A stretch of 64,000 bases of DNA from Caprimulgus europaeus (GCA_907165065.1 OU015529.1:5505054-5569053); one strand, 5' to 3'; numbered from the stretch's first letter, positions 1 through 14,244 are shown. Notes: generated from the letters alone by a model not told the origin. Translations and numbers: made by a program.

Positions 1-2214
1 CGAGTTGTGCATATCGGGATGATTGCAGAGAGGATTAATAAGCAGAACGGCTGCTTTTATTTCATTTAAACAAATGAGCTCATCCCTCTTCCAAGAATGG
101 AATCTTCCATGAGGAACGTAGAGAGAATATCATGAGCAGCCAAGGTAAACAAGCCAATGTGGGAGCCGACCCTTCCCAGCGCAGCTCCATCCCACCCAGC
201 GCTGCACTTAACCGTTTTGCTTCTGCCTCCACAGACCCCCGTGCTGGAGCATGAGGTGGAGAGCCATGGGGATGCTCATCATCTCATCCTGATGTGATTA
301 GCAGTGAGGATTTTTAAACCCAGAAAGTACAAGCCCAAGCAAACAGCATTCCAAACCCTATGAATACACTTATCCTTTTGCCACCATGGAGGTACCAGGG
401 TACTGGGAATTCATGGGCACAACAAGCTGAAAGGGTTGGGCACCATCACTCTCCACATCACCTTCTTTAGCAAATAACAGGTACTCCACATACAAGTTAT
501 GTTTCACATCACTAAAGGAGCAAAAAAAATAATTTTTTTAAAAAAATCAAATCAGTGGCACTCTGCCTGTACTAGGAATTAACTCTAGGGACACAAATGG
601 CTTGAAGCTCTGTAACAATTCTGGATACATGACAGGGCAGAGAGGTCCAAAAGATAAATTTTAACAGAAATATTAAAACATACTAACTTCCAAACACCTA
701 CCACAGCATGGTTTTCATGTTTCTGTGGAGGCCTCATTAGGCTCACACCTTAAACAGCCTCTGTTTGTTTTTTTTTTATCTGCTTACAAAAAGGGAAATC
801 CAGAAAGGCTTGCTTGCTTTACAGAAATAAGGGTTTCTGTGTACATGTGGAAGGTAAGAAACAAAGATGCTTAGTGAACACAAAAATATTTCCAGAAAAT
901 GCCTAAAATTAAATTGTGTTATGAACAACATCAAAATAAATGTGTTTTTTTTTTTTTTTTAACTAAAGGGAAAAGCTAGTGAGCCAGCACTTTACTCAGC
1001 CACAAACTACCAAGCAAGTTACAATTTTGGGGTTGTTTCATTTCTGGTGAAAGCTAAACCCTCATTTCTAGTGTCTCATTGCTCAACACTCATCTCAAGT
1101 CCCCCAGAGAACCAGCAGCTCGGCCTCACTCGGGGATTGATCTTCAGAACTTCTGGCGCCTGAGCCATGGTTAACCCCCAAGCTCTGCAGCAAAGCCCAG
1201 CTCCGATAGTCCCTTGTCAAGGTGGTGGCAGCCCACACCACCACCTCCCAGGGGAAGGGAGAAAGAGCCATTTCCAGTCATCGCTGGACAAGGGATGAGG
1301 AACCAGAGTTGTCCCAGGCACCATCATAACTCTACAACTCCTAAAGTAAGAGCTGAAAATACAGGACAGTGTCACTTAGTAGGTTTGCACCTCTTCTGTG
1401 CTAGAGAATGCAGGCTGTTTCTATGCCCTTTTACAGCAGTATTTACTTCACCAGATATCTAGCAGGATCAGCATAAAATGCCATGAACTGGACCATTTTG
1501 TTAATGACATCAAATCAGCAAAGCCAAATAAAACACAACTCAGCGTGTGAAATTTTAACATAACGTCAGGTATACACTTGTGAGCAGCATTCCCAAGTAA
1601 AGCACAGAATAAAGTGTACAAAACCCCCCTGTGTACACTCTGGCAGTAGATTTGAAATGGTTAATAACTCCAGTATTTCCATCCAGTACAGGAAACGAAT
1701 GGTACCAACCAACAGACTAAAATTACACGGCTGTATTCAGGGAGCTTATTAGGTTGAGGTTACAGCTAAGCTTCAGTTTTGCATGTGGTAGCTGCACTGA
1801 ACTACAGAGGACTGGTCTTTTGAATATCATATTTGGATTTAATTTGTTACAGAGAAAAGGAAGACACTGAGAAAAAAAAAAAAATTCATTAGAAAGGCAA
1901 ACACTGTACTGAGAAAGTAAAGCCCTGGCAGGTACCTGGAAGCCAAGAGGGAGAACACAGGCACTGTTTGTCGTGCCAGTGGGGAAAACAGGAATACTGT
2001 GGCATCTTCCTAAAAAGTGTCAAGAATGCAATTAAAATGTCTGTGTCAGCTCCCTCACGTTTCACACATACATCTATTAAATAAACAAAGATCCAATTAA
2101 AAAAGGCTTGCATTGAATCAAGTTCTGAGGCAGCATGGTCCTTTCAGGAGCTGTTTAGGGGAGTTTTTATCCCATTCCCCAGCTCTTCTATGCAACACAC
2201 ATGTGAGTTCCACT

Positions 2215-2519
2215 AGAAATCGCAGGACTTGCTACAAGGGCAGGGAGTGATAGAACAAGGGGAAATGGCTTTAATCTGGAAGAGGGGAGATTGAGATGAG
2301 ATACTAGGAAGAAATTCTTTGCTGTGAGGGTGGTGAGACACTGGAACAGGTTGCCCAAGAGAAGCTGTGGATGCTCCTCCCTGGAAGTGTTCAAGGCCAG
2401 GCTGGATGAGGCTTTGAGCAACCTGGTCTAGTGGAAGGTGTCCCTACTGATGGCAGGAAGGTTGGGACTGGATGATCTTTAAGGTCCCTTCCAACCCAGA
2501 GCATTCTATGATTCTATGT
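2215..2519 (+). mobile_element. CR1 LINE 3' fragment
   Basis: The fragment shows the CR1 3' region: gggcagggagtgatagaaca, the gaagaaattctt block, the LINE tail with gttggaactgg-like sequence, and the terminal repeat attctatgattctatg. It is 5'-truncated, non-coding and antisense to TACC2. Confidence 0.93.
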
Positions 2520-5446
2520 CTTGGCTCACATGTTCACTGACAGTGTGCAGGATCAAGGTCATCAGCCCTCCGAGCCCAACTACATCTCTGGTCTCTTTGC
2601 ATGTACTGTCTGGTCTATTGTGAGGGGTGTCACAGACCAGGCATTGCCTCCTTCTCCCCTCTCTGTACTCAGCTCCCTGCATGGCCCAGAGAATCACCTC
2701 CAGGACAGCTCCCCACCTCTATGCTGCTCCTGTGGGGACAGGAATTAACTCTTCTCTTTGAAAAACAACCATCCAGGCAGCTCAATTACAGCAATGTGAA
2801 TCGGAGCACTGCTGAAACAGGAACACGGGCTGCAACACTAGTGAGACCTTGATGGATGCATCAGTTTAGTGTCAATACTTCATTGATTTGCCAGAAGAGA
2901 GCTGGCTTGGAGCCCTAGGGAAATGCTTCAGACCAAAAACAAAGGAGCTCAGTCCATTACACCCAAAAGCACCTGCACAAAGAGAAGTTACACACTCGAA
3001 AGCAGTGGCAGCTCTGACCAGGTACTAAATCAGTAAGATCCAATGAGAGAAATTAAAATTAGGAAAACAAAATTCAATCAACCTTTACATCCAAATTCCT
3101 ACTAGTGAGTACTGTTACCTCATAGAGAGAGAACACATTTAATGATTTTAAAACTCCAGGCTGTGATGGTCTTTCAAAAAAAGATGTGCTGTAACCAAGT
3201 CTTGGACTTGAAAGTGTTGGTTGACTAAGAGATGCAAGTGTAACAGGGTACACTGCAGTCTCTGGTCAGCATCGTGCCAGAGGCCAGACTGTAGATTTAT
3301 TTCTGATCTAGCCATAAAATCTGTTACATTACAAGAGCTGTCTGTGGACCAACCCTAGGCTGAGGTTTGGAGATGAGCTGTCATTTTGTTTGTTGCTACA
3401 TTCACCCAAACCCATGTATTCTTCAAACCACTGTAGATGCTCACAGGATCATGTCACTCATTTCACTTGCACTTCAGTGAGAGGGGACATGTCATTAAGC
3501 ATCATGCAACTACAACAATAATTTTGCAGAATGGGCTCTGGTTTTCAATGTCTCCATGGAACAGAAGCACAGAATTCTATAGACCTCAAGATAAACATGG
3601 AGTAATCATCAGCAATGGAAGATTTTCCCTGCAGTCTGCCCTGATCTGGAAAAAATACCTTGGATGAGAGGGGAGCTCTCCCTCTCCTGCCTGGCCCCAG
3701 TCCATCCACTGGGCCTGCCAACAGAAGCATCAGTTTAGTACCAAATTTAGTGCTGGCTTTTAATAATATAAGAATTGTATTGACACTGCAAGTATATTTT
3801 GTAAGAACTTCCCTAGAATCTGAAAAACACATAGATGTAGCTAAAATAGAAAAATAAATAAATCCCACTGTGGCTTCAAAGGACTTGGAGATGCCCCAGG
3901 CATTTCAGCCTAGGGATGAACAGCCACCTAACAACTTGTGGTGATCCCACTGCTGAAAAAGAGTATTTAAGTATTCAGTACCATCCTTTAAAATGTATCA
4001 TTTTTTTCTCTCTCCCTGCCTGGTTCATCTATTTAATCAAGAGCCATATTTTAGCCTATACTAAATTAATGTTTTATTGAAACTTGATGTCTGTTGGTTA
4101 GATATTTAAGAGCCTATACAGCATTTTAAACATTTGGTCTTACTACATTTCATGTTTACATATAAATTCAGACTTGGGTCACTTGCACTCAATTTGAATT
4201 TCTTCCATCAAAAACCAGTGCTGGACAGGACTATGATAAGGTTTACAATATACTAAAATTGATGTTCTGTTTGCTCTTGGCTTCACTGTCCATCATGCTA
4301 GGCATTTATGTTAGTTATAAACATGACCACACATACACAGATGGAAACATCAAAGAGCCTACCAAAAAAACCCCCTCCCTCACACAGTTATCCCCCTTGG
4401 GAAGGAGAGGGTGAATATTAAGCTGTATCTCCTAGCAGCAATGCATTATTGAGGTACTGTGCAGCAAGGAGCACCATATAAAGCAAATTGCACAGAAGAG
4501 AGTGAAACCAAACATCCCAATAACAAAAAAGGGGCTGCTTTTGTATCTTGAAGACTGCTGCCCAAGCTCTGAGGAGCTTCTGTCTACAGAAACCAAATGA
4601 AAACAAAAAGATGGGAAAATATTAACAAAGGTCAGATTAGTGCTTAAACATTATTCTACTCAACATTTCTTTTAATATTTAGATGATATTGCCTTGGGAT
4701 CCCAAAGCCTTGAGTGCAGCCTGGGAAATAAATTTTCACCCCAAGGACCCCCTTATTATTAGGCTGCCAGGTATCAAAGAGCTCATGGCTAAGGGCACCC
4801 ACAACATCAGACTGCTAAGAAACAGCAACATCTTTCCTAAAAGACTAAAAGGACCAAATTGCTCAAAAAAAAAAATCAAGACTGTTCCTTACAGATGCAG
4901 TTGCAAGGTAAAGCAGTGCCTCAGGGAGGCTGGCTGTACTTTTGAGAGGACATTAGCACATAAAAGCACTGACATCTTCTGAAGTGCAGTGCTGACAGCC
5001 CTTTTAGGACACTCAAGGCTGGAGACTCCCCTACTCTAAAACCCATGAAGGAGCACCAGCCCTCCCTGACCTTTGCTGATATGCCATCTAAGCACAGGCT
5101 CCTCTGCAAAGTCCTTCCCAGAAACACAGGTCTCCCAGGAGCAGCATTGATCCTTGTGTTACAGAGAAGGTCAAGCAGATTGCTTTCAACCACGTGGACA
5201 CTCAAGGTTTGGAGTTCCCCTTTCTAAAGATTATACAGCAAGCAATTTTACAGGCTTTTAAAGAATTCAAGCATTCTTCATTAGAGGCTGTACAAAAATA
5301 AATGGTTCTAGACATGTTACACAAATTTCTGTGCTCCCTTACTCACCATGCATTTTTTCAGCCCTGGCACACCTTGGATTTATTGGAAAAAAAAAATATT
5401 TTTTTTTGCTCCTTAGTCCTCCTTCCCTCTCTAAAGTGACCAAGAA

Positions 5447-6003
5447 AGGATCTATACCCCCCTGTACTCCGCTCTCGTAAGGCCCCACCTGCAGTGCTGC
5501 GTCCAGTTCAGGAGCCCCCAACACAAGAGAGACATGGACCAGTTAGAACGAGTCCAGAGGAGGCCACGAGGATGATCCAAGGGCTGGAGCAGCTCTGCTG
5601 TGAGGACAGGCTGAGAGAGTTGGGGCTGTTCAGCCTGGAGAAGAGAAGGCTCTGGGGAGACCTTCTAGTGGCCTTCCAGTACCTGAAGGGGCTACAAGAA
5701 AGCTGAGAAGGGACTTTTCATAAGGGCAGGGAGTGATAGAACAAGGGGTGATGGCTTTAAACTGGAAGAGGGGAGGTCAGATGAGATATTAGGGTGAAAT
5801 CCTTTGCTGTGAGGTTGGTCAGACACTGGCCCAGGTTGCCCAGAGAAGCTGTGGCTGCTCCTCCCTGGAAGTGTTCTCGGCCAGGTTGGATGAGGCTTTG
5901 AGCAACCTGGTCTAGTGGAAAGTGTCCCTGCTGATGGCAGGGGGGTTGGAACTGGGTGAGCTTTAAGGTCCCTTCCAACCCAGACCATTCTATGATTCTA
6001 TGA
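5447..6003 (+). mobile_element. CR1 LINE, end of reverse transcriptase ORF plus 3' UTR
   Basis: The first part translates to a degraded end of CR1 ORF2 (forms of [15 protein letters not shown] and [14 protein letters not shown] can be read, with frame changes), followed by the 3' UTR and the attctatgattctatgat terminus. A deletion near 5700 joins the coding remnant to the tail. It is dead and antisense to TACC2. Confidence 0.93.
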
Positions 6004-7486
6004 TCTTACAATTTCCACTTGCCTTGAGAAGAGTCACTTAAAAGGCCTCCAAGCTGCTGATGCTGCTGGTTGCACACTGCAAGGCATGTGCTAGCCTTCA
6101 CCTTGGTTCTTCACTTCATCTGTTTAATTCTAAACTTACATTACACCCAGAAATACGCCAGCAGGAATCTTTGTGAGATCACATTGATCTTGCATTTGCT
6201 TTTCCAGCCAGGTCATTACATGATCCAGCTGACTGCCTGTACTCCAGCACAGCTGTGGGACAAGGACAGTGGCAGTACTTAATGCTGGTACTGTCACCAA
6301 ATACTTCAGGAAGCCACAAAGAAGGACAGAAAGCAACCCTAACCCCTTCCATCTCTCTCTCCCCAGTGGTGTGAGCCTAATTTTTAGGGAATAGCCACAG
6401 TATTGCGTGTGAATAGACCACCATTTAAAATCAAAAATACTATTTTGAAAGATGAAATCCCAAAGAGAGAACCTATGCAAATGCCACCTCCTGGAGAGCC
6501 AGGCAAATTGTCAGAGAAGAATGACATCTTGCTATCAGGTAGAAAGAGCAGTGGAAAAAAATCAGATTTACTTCTTTCTCTCCCTTAGGTTTATGGGGCA
6601 ACTTTGTGCTGAAACTGAAGAGGAAGTATGAAAAGTTACCTGAAATATACAAGAAATTTATCTCATTTTGGTTTACTGGCAAAACCAGTGAAGTGTTAAC
6701 ATAAATTGTAACACCTATGCTTTAGCAGTGCCTAATAAATAGGCATTTAGTGCAGTTCATGGCCACAGGATAATTAAGATATGACTATAGTCTATAACTA
6801 GCAATTTAAAGGCACATTCATCATCAGCCTTCAAAGATCCAGTTATCCCTAATTTAATCCCACTCCATTACAAATAAAACAGAAATTCAGCTCTAAAATA
6901 AGGATAATAGAGCTTCAGATTGAAACTACAATCTTGGTGTTGTTTTGGGGATTTTTTGTAGCTGTTTATTTCTTCTTTTTTTTTTTTAATGGGCTTAGAG
7001 TGGGGTATTGATTTATGGTTACAGAGTGTAAGTGAAATCTGAGCAGAAAATAATTAGAAAGTGTTGAATCAGGGGGATATTTTTCAATATTCTCTTCAAG
7101 AAAAAAATAAAAGCAATTCACTCAATTGCCTCTGTACAATACCTGGCATAACACAGCCCTATCCATGTTACCATGATTGAAAATAATACATGACAAAATA
7201 ATATGAGGAGATACTAGGTGTAAAGCTTCACAGATTTAACTTACTCCTATAGATGAAATACTTTAATAAACACATTGCTTGCTCCACCTCTTATCTAGAT
7301 CAACATGGTGTGAGTGCTTTATTTGCATTGATACGTTGTTAGTTCATTAAAAAACTCACTATCTCATAATTTTAAGCCTGATAGAATATTTCCAGTTGAC
7401 AAGTCAATGAAAAGTAGGATGACCAGCGATGATGCACCCAGGATGGACACTGCACCTCACAGGAAACAAACACTAGAATGGGCCTC

Positions 7487-7562
7487 AAAAAAAAAAAAAA
7501 TCCAAAACTAAAACAAAACAAAACCACCACCAAAAAAAAAAAAAACAAAAAAAAAAAACAAA
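7487..7562. repeat. A-rich low-complexity tract
   Basis: Two poly(A) runs are separated by aaaacaaaacaaaaccacca-type sequence. No recognisable element lies directly upstream, so it is not obviously the tail of a retrotransposed copy. Confidence 0.85.
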
Positions 7563-8782
7563 AGTGCCCCCCACCCCCATTGATCACTGTTTGGTTGCTC
7601 AGGTCACTGCTTAATCTAAATTGCAAGTGAGATTAATGGCATTAAGAGTTATGAATAACCAAGATGCCTGCTTAGTTATTGGAATGTCCTGCATGGAAAA
7701 CCCACTGCAAAGATAACAAAAGGGGCCTCTGCAGGCTGCTATTCAGGGTGCCAGGGAGGCTACAGGCTTTCAGGGGTCGGCGGTGAATTACGAGCAGTAA
7801 CGTGAGAACTAAACCCACCAGCAGAGGCCACGTACAAGAGCGGTTTATGAAATTCAGCAGCCACACAAACAGGTTTCCGAGCGCTGAGCACACCCTCAAG
7901 TGTGGGAGCCTCCACGGTGCCCGTGAGGAGGTTTCACCAAAGGGACAAGGGGACCTGCCCACCATGCAGATCTACAGAGGAGACCTTTGCTAAGGCTCCG
8001 GGGCAGCCAGATCCCTGCGGAAAGCTCTTTGTCCCACATCATGTCCTACAGCCTCGGTCCTGTCGCTTGCTCCTTTGCTTTCCCATAGACACCTCAATTT
8101 TGGATTTCATTTGTGTCACGCTACCACTGTATGAACCAGGCCTGAATTCACTGGATCACAAACAAAACTTTTAAACCCCTGTTTTCCAAACTTCTGGCCC
8201 AGCTTTCAAACTGAGACCACAAGTGTAACCACACCAAAGGAGGGAGTTTGTTTTACTGCTGAATATGCCTCTGCAGACCACATCCGTGAGCCAAATGCCC
8301 AAAGCTCTGTTGACATTTCCATGTACTGGAGTTGCAGAACTGCCACCACAACCATGGGACTGTTTCTTGCTTCCATAATTCTTTTTTAAGCCTTTAAACA
8401 TCCTGAGGGGTAAGATCCCTAAGACAGCTGGAGCCAGGCTTGTTAGGAAAGGAGCTGCCCAATGCTGGGAGGAGATTGACATTTTTAAGGGCTTTCACAC
8501 ACCTGCCCTCAGCTGACAAGATCAGTGCAAATAACACTCTCCAGGGGCACCTTGTTGCAGGAGATTTCAGGAGGCAGAATCCAAAGGTCTCTTGCCCTCA
8601 GGGCCTATGTGAAGAATTAGGTTATGAAAATGCAGGATGAAGAAATCAGACAAGAACAGTATTCCTGCCTGATGCAAGTCTTTGCTGTGACTGGGTGGTC
8701 AAATGACAACTTTGTAAAGAATCTAGCTTACAGCTTCAATTTGATTTCAAAAGAATTAACAGAAAATTAGAAAATTAAAGAA

Positions 8783-8997
8783 TTAGGAAGAAATTCTTCA
8801 CTGTGAGGGTGGTGAGACACTGGCCCAGGTTGCCCAGAGAAGCTGTGGCTGCTTCTCCCTGGAAGTGTTCAAGGCCAGGTTGGATGAGGCTTTGAGCAAC
8901 CTGGTCTAGTGGAAGGTGTCCCTGCTGCTGGCAGGGGGGTTGGAACTGGATGAGCTTTAATGTCACTTCCAACCCAAACCAGTCTGTGATTCTCTGA
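8783..8997 (+). mobile_element. CR1 LINE 3' fragment
   Basis: This short 5'-truncated copy covers only the last ~215 bp, from taggaagaaattcttcac to a decayed terminus (ccagtctgtgattctctg). It is antisense to TACC2. Confidence 0.9.
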
Positions 8998-11900
8998 AAA
9001 GAGGTTTCTTTTTGTTTTTTTAAATACCTAGCATTAAGGTTAGAGTGCCCCAAAAGCACAGGCCATTTTTAAGCATAACACTGATTATCAAGAAACACAA
9101 AATACACCTGACTCAGCTTTTTTAACCCATGCATTACCTGCTCTAGGACAAAAGATGATCCCCTGTAAGTCTTCCACCCTCCTGGCAGTGCCAGGCTCCT
9201 CTGGTGCCCCTAGAACTGTCACCATTAATGTCACAGTGCCAGGGAACAGCAAGCCAAGCTGGGTGTGTAATCTCTGCCTTGAATCTGTACTGCTACAGTT
9301 TTATAGGGTTGATGCAAGATGATTAATGCCGTTCTAAAATTCCTGGTGGATGGATTAATTAGTGTAACAACATATTCATTTTCATGCTGCTGAACCTGTT
9401 CTAGCAGCAAGGAAATTACCATATATTGCCTGAGGGAACCTGTAAAGTACACAGTAATAACAAGCAAACAGAGGGCTACCATCGCCCTTTTGTCCACTGC
9501 CACATACAGAGAGAAGCTTTACAACACACACAAGTAATTGCTCTCTTTGAGCATAAATGTGCAGGCAGAATGCACCCCAGAGAGCTCACATTCTGAGCAG
9601 AGATATGGTTAGAAAACCAGTGAAATTTCCCACTTCTCTCAAGCATCTGTTAATGCTCTGGCTTTTAAAAATGCAGTTACTGGAAGCTATTTGTCAAATT
9701 GCCACTGTTTTATGGAAGCTGTCCTCTGCCAGCACACAACATGGGGGTCCCCAGGCACCGTGCCCATCACACACAGGACCATCTTCCCTCCAGTCATGGG
9801 TTCATCTACAGAATCCTGCAGGATCTATTTCCTCATCTGGGGACCCCACCATACCAGTCCTACAATCAGCTACAAGAAATTGCACTTAGTTCACAACATT
9901 TTTGGCTTGAAACACAGCAGACATCCCAGGATTTGATGCTATTACTCAGTAATAGGCTGAAGAGATCTACACTGAGCAACACAAAGCACCCTTCTGCCTG
10001 GGGCAGAGCAGTTCTGAACACATCACACAGGAGAGACAATCTCTTAAAAACCTGGAATGGGGAAAATGAAGAGCAGGACTGTGGCTCATTCATGTCCATT
10101 TGTTACAGACTTGGCTGATTACATGGAAGGTATCTGGTTTTTATGTTGTGCTTCAGAAGATGGTGAATGCTTTTTGGGATATCAACCACAAAGCCTCCAG
10201 AAAAATCCTTGGGTTTTAGGTCTCAAGACCTAAGCAACTTCATTTCAATGCCTTCTTTCTGTTGTATTATTAAAAAACATCACTTCACTTGTGCACCAGA
10301 CAGTCCAGACACACATTAGAGGTATGCTACCATCCAGTTCATATAGTACACATTAAAAAAAAAACAAAAACCAAAATCAAAAATCCCCAAAGCCCACATT
10401 TTGGAAACAAGAAGGCCTTGAGATTGCATTTACATCCCTCACTTGTCTTTCTCATCTCTTCCTTGCTCAGTGCACTTGTAAATTTAATGGAATGACTCAT
10501 CCCTTTCAATAGGGTTAAATTCACTCAAGGAAAAGAGCCACATGTCTTTGAATCCTATTTAATCCCTCCTTGGTTTTCATTACATCATTCAAAGCAATTC
10601 AGTTTAGGATTATCAGTATTAGTCATAAACAAAGGCAATACATGATTTTTATTTACTTTTTTTTTTACACCAAGTCTCTCCAAAAGTGGGCAAAAGGAGA
10701 AAACTTGTTTTCAACACGTGATCAAGCAAATAAAACCCAGAAGTCATAACGCTTATCCTGTTTTTCTGTGTGACACCAATAATTCAGCTTTGCTTCCTCC
10801 CAGGGAAGCATTATGAAATCACCTTTTGGAAACCAACAAGGCAGAAAGCAGAGCTTTCTGTCAAGACTGTTGTGACTTTTTGCTTTCAGAGAGAAAGATT
10901 TGTTGCCACGCTTCCAATTGGTTCCAGGCTCATCTCACGAAAATTGGGTAAGACAGAAATGTGTGTTTAATTTCAGAGATCAGCAGAAGTTCCCAATCCA
11001 TCCAGAGTCTCTCAAAATGATCCATCTCCTGTCTGTTTTAGCATCTGAAAGAAAACTGACCCAATATCTGACAACAAGGAGGACCCACCTCTCCAATCAC
11101 ACCAGCCACACTTACATCACAGGGGTGGCTTTTAAAGCAAGTAGAGGCTACAGGTGAGGACATGCACAAGGACACCATTTGCTTTTTTGCTCTACAGAAT
11201 GGATTATATCCATCTCTTTTCCTCACAGGACAATCAGAGGGATGGATCAGCTCTTCAGAGCCTTTCCAGCTCTGTCCATAGGGTTTCCCTACAGGACAAG
11301 TTGCACTCATTAGCAATATTTCAGCACTTCTCCCAAATTATGAAGTGTCTGTGACACAGTTCATTATGTGACCATCATCATCACAGAGGAGACTGAAATG
11401 CCTCAAGGAGCCATTGTGCAGAAAATGGCAGAAGTTTAGCACCTTGCAGTCCAGGCAGTTGCCATAAATGTGACAGAATGAAACATAACCCAATTTGCAC
11501 GCTATTATTTTCCATGGCTGATTTGACTTCATACACATGAAACACATAAAAATGTAAGATAGTCCAAGAAATATTTACATAAGGGGCTGATTATAACTGT
11601 GAAGAGCTATTTGGACAGTAATATATTTACTTTTCAAGAGGATGCATTATCTTTCATGCCACAGATATCTCTAATTCTCACCTCTGTAGGTGTCTTAATT
11701 CCCATTAATATCTGTGAAAGTCTGTGTTCATGGTACAAAAAGAACAAACATGCAATTCAGCTTTAGAGAAAGAAGGCTCTGGGTGCTAACACTGCTTTTC
11801 TCAAGGCCTGAAGGATGCTTGCCAGTATACATTTTGGTTACTGACAACCTAGGATGGATTTTGATTCTGCATTAAACAGTTCTACTAATATTACTTAATT

Positions 11901-13320
11901 ACACCATTGTTTACCCCATCCAAGAGATTCTTATGCATACATGGATATTTACATTATTAAACACGCTACATCATTATCAAAACCAAGCAGAAACTTCAGA
12001 GGCACAAGCCAATCTAAATATGTGAGCAGAGCAGCTCTGCTTGTCTGCAGAGTTCTAAAATTATTTCTCATATCTTTGATGCTGAATTCTAGTGAAAAAT
12101 AATAAAAAACCCCAACCAAACACCATGTGTTTTGGTGGTTTCAATTTGGATTTGTAAACAATAGTCATCTGTGACTTTCACAGAATGTGAAACTCAGTCC
12201 AGGGTATCCATAAAGTTCAAACAATTTTGGATGATTCTCTGGGAAGAGCCAACATTTTGGGGTGAATATTTTCTAACCTACAACCTCACCTGACCATTTC
12301 TCTCCATTTTTAGAGAATGACTATGGTATTTACTCTTCATTTAGAAAATTCTCTCCAGATTACAGGACTTGCATACTGATGCAAACCACACCTTTGAGCA
12401 CTTCTGCTCCTCACCAGCTATCCACAGGTTAAAGAGTGCAGGTCCAGTACAGCATCACAGAGGAACATTACACAGAAGACTTGGCCTAACTGTGGTACAG
12501 CAAGCACATACACTAGAGGTGAGGACACCATTTTCTCATCAAAATAATTAGAACTTTAGAACAAATATTTAACCAACGTTTCCTAGACACTTTCCTGTGG
12601 ATGGTTTTTTGAATGAATAGCACTTGCAGACAGCTGTTCATTCACTGTCCCACAGCAGAACATGCCTATGCAGAACATGTCTATTGTGTCCATTTTAATT
12701 CATGATTCAGAGTATCCTCCTACTGATAGCAGCATCTTTTGACATTTCTGAACAGAGCTTTAATGGAATTGCTGTATTTCCCGTGGTGTCTCTTGCCTTG
12801 CATTGTACTTGTCACAAGCTGCCAGCCTGCTTTTGTAGGGTGGAGAACACTGTTCTCCAGGGAGTGCCCATTTATTATTCTCAGCTGTGCTGTGACCTTT
12901 TCCATTAATAGATGTCACAAGAAGAGCATGCCTTTATTGCCCAGCCACAACAGCATACTGCTTAATCACCCACAAGACAGGTGTCATGTGAAGCTCTGAC
13001 ATGAATATCCAAGTATGTGTCTTTTCTTGACTAGATTTGAGATGGGAGGACTCAGTTTGGGAGTTTTCCAAACAAAAATCCCCTAGGCCATCTATCAAAC
13101 ACTATGGAACCAATAAATGTAAATCTGAAGGAGAGAAACATTTAACTTTGAAATCAAGATAATTCAACATTTCTTCAGCAAGAAGAAAAACCAAGCTGGA
13201 CTCCTTCCTTCAGTACTGACAGCTACAACACAAACCAGTAGTGTGGGGTGGGGAAGATGTTGGCAACATCTGAAGGGGAATAAGCAGAACAGTCCTCTTG
13301 AATTTGATCTTGCACAGTTT

Positions 13321-13399
13321 CACAAAAAAAAACCCCAAGCAAAACACCAAAAACCACCACCACCAACAAAAACAAAAAAAATCAAACCAAAACAAAATT
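13321..13399. repeat. A-rich tract with CCA/CAA units
   Basis: A long A/C-only stretch includes aaaaccaccaccaccaacaa. It is low-complexity and intronic. Confidence 0.85.
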
Positions 13400-13671
13400 T
13401 GAACTTCAAGAAGGGGAAATATTTGGAAAAAAACACTAGTAATTCATTAAATTAAAAACAGTAGGAAAGAGCAGCATAGTGATAACCAGTGTAGTCCAAG
13501 CTCCCTCTTCTGGCCTTTTGCAGTAAATATACTGCAGCAAGCAGGTCTTGATTGAGCATTTGGTCTCAAAATCGAGCAAGAGTGTGTTCATATAACTGAG
13601 ACAAAACAACTGTTGAAGTTATTCAGCCTCTTTCACACTACTTATGTTTTCTTAAGGAAAGGATGTACAGA

Positions 13672-14069
13672 CATCAGAGCCACCAAGATGATGAAGGGAG
13701 TGGAGCATCTCCCTGGTGAGGAAAGGCTGAGGGAGCTGGGGCTCTTCAGCTTGGAGGAGGCTGAGGGGTGACCACATTAATGTTTATAAATATGTTAAGG
13801 GCAAACGTCAGGGGGATGGAGCCAGGCTCTTCACAGAGGTGTCCAATGGTAGGACAAGGGGCAATGGGTGTGAGCTGGAACACAGGAGGTTCCACTTAAA
13901 CTTGAGAAGAAACTTCTTTACAGTGGAGTCTCCTTCTCTGGAAACATTCAAGACCCACCTGGATGCCTTCCTGTGTGATCTCATCCAGGTGTTCCTGCTT
14001 GGACAGGGGGGTTGGACTGGATGAGCTTTCGAGGTCCCTTCCAATCCCTGACATTCTGTGATTCTGTGA
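13672..14069 (+). mobile_element. CR1 LINE fragment ending 43 bp from a TACC2 donor
   Basis: It contains the ORF2 end ([16 protein letters not shown], then [10 protein letters not shown]) and a 3' end gacattctgtgattctgtg. It resembles the subfamily of the copies at 34846, 47084 and 62333 rather than the attctatg type. It is antisense to TACC2 and stops 43 bp from the splice donor at 14112. Confidence 0.93.
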
Positions 14070-14112
14070 CATGGGAATTGATTTTAAAGTATGAAATAAC
14101 ATTGCACAATAC

Positions 14113-14244
14113 CTCTCTTTTTCCCTTGTGAAACCTTCAGTTTCTTGAGCAGGCAGTTCTACACCATCACCAGGGGCCGCAGCCACAGTTGCATCCCCAG
14201 AAATAAGGTTATCAACTTCTTTGCAGCGATCAGACTTGGAAGTG
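14113..14244 (-). CDS. TACC2: TACC2 exon (44 codons), third in the cassette series
   Basis: This 132-bp exon translates as a polar stretch with TSKSDRCKEVDNLISGD, then AAAPGDGVELPAQ, ending TREKE plus two bases. The central part resembles recalled human TACC2 (SAPAGDRVEASTP), in the right order after the preceding exon. The acceptor is ataattgttttgcag followed by C; the donor is AGAGAG followed by gtattg, weak at +4 and +5. Entry and exit are both in phase 2, so it can be included or skipped without changing frame. A CR1 element ends about 43 bp beyond the donor, in the following intron. The next TACC2 exon, expected to carry the SDSEEAFETPE motif, was not found between 1 and 14112 and presumably lies outside the window. 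Confidence 0.84.

Larger units (their letters stand above)
1..14112 (-). other. TACC2 intron after exon 14113-14244 (incomplete)
   Basis: Apart from the CR1 copies at 2215, 5447, 8783 and 13672 and the A-rich tracts at 7487 and 13321, I see nothing functional in 1-2214, 2520-5446, 6004-8782 or 8998-13671. Open frames there are short, lack family features and are not flanked by convincing splice pairs. The next TACC2 exon must lie below position 1. Confidence 0.75.

Noticed and set aside
2188..2421. Short minus-strand frames with LNTSREEHPQLLLGNLFQCLTT-like text, recurring at many sites
   Set aside because: These are antisense translations of the CR1 tail, repeated at each copy, not a gene family.
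3659..3714. 56-bp minus-strand segment between ttctgttggcag and AAG followed by gtattt
   Set aside because: The splice-like ends resemble the real exons, but the length is not a multiple of three. It would break the phase 2 series, and the peptide does not resemble TACC2.
6403..6588. 61-codon plus-strand frame rich in Lys, Pro and Ser
   Set aside because: It looked exon-like, but no splice sites or similarity could be recognised, and it opposes the TACC2 strand.
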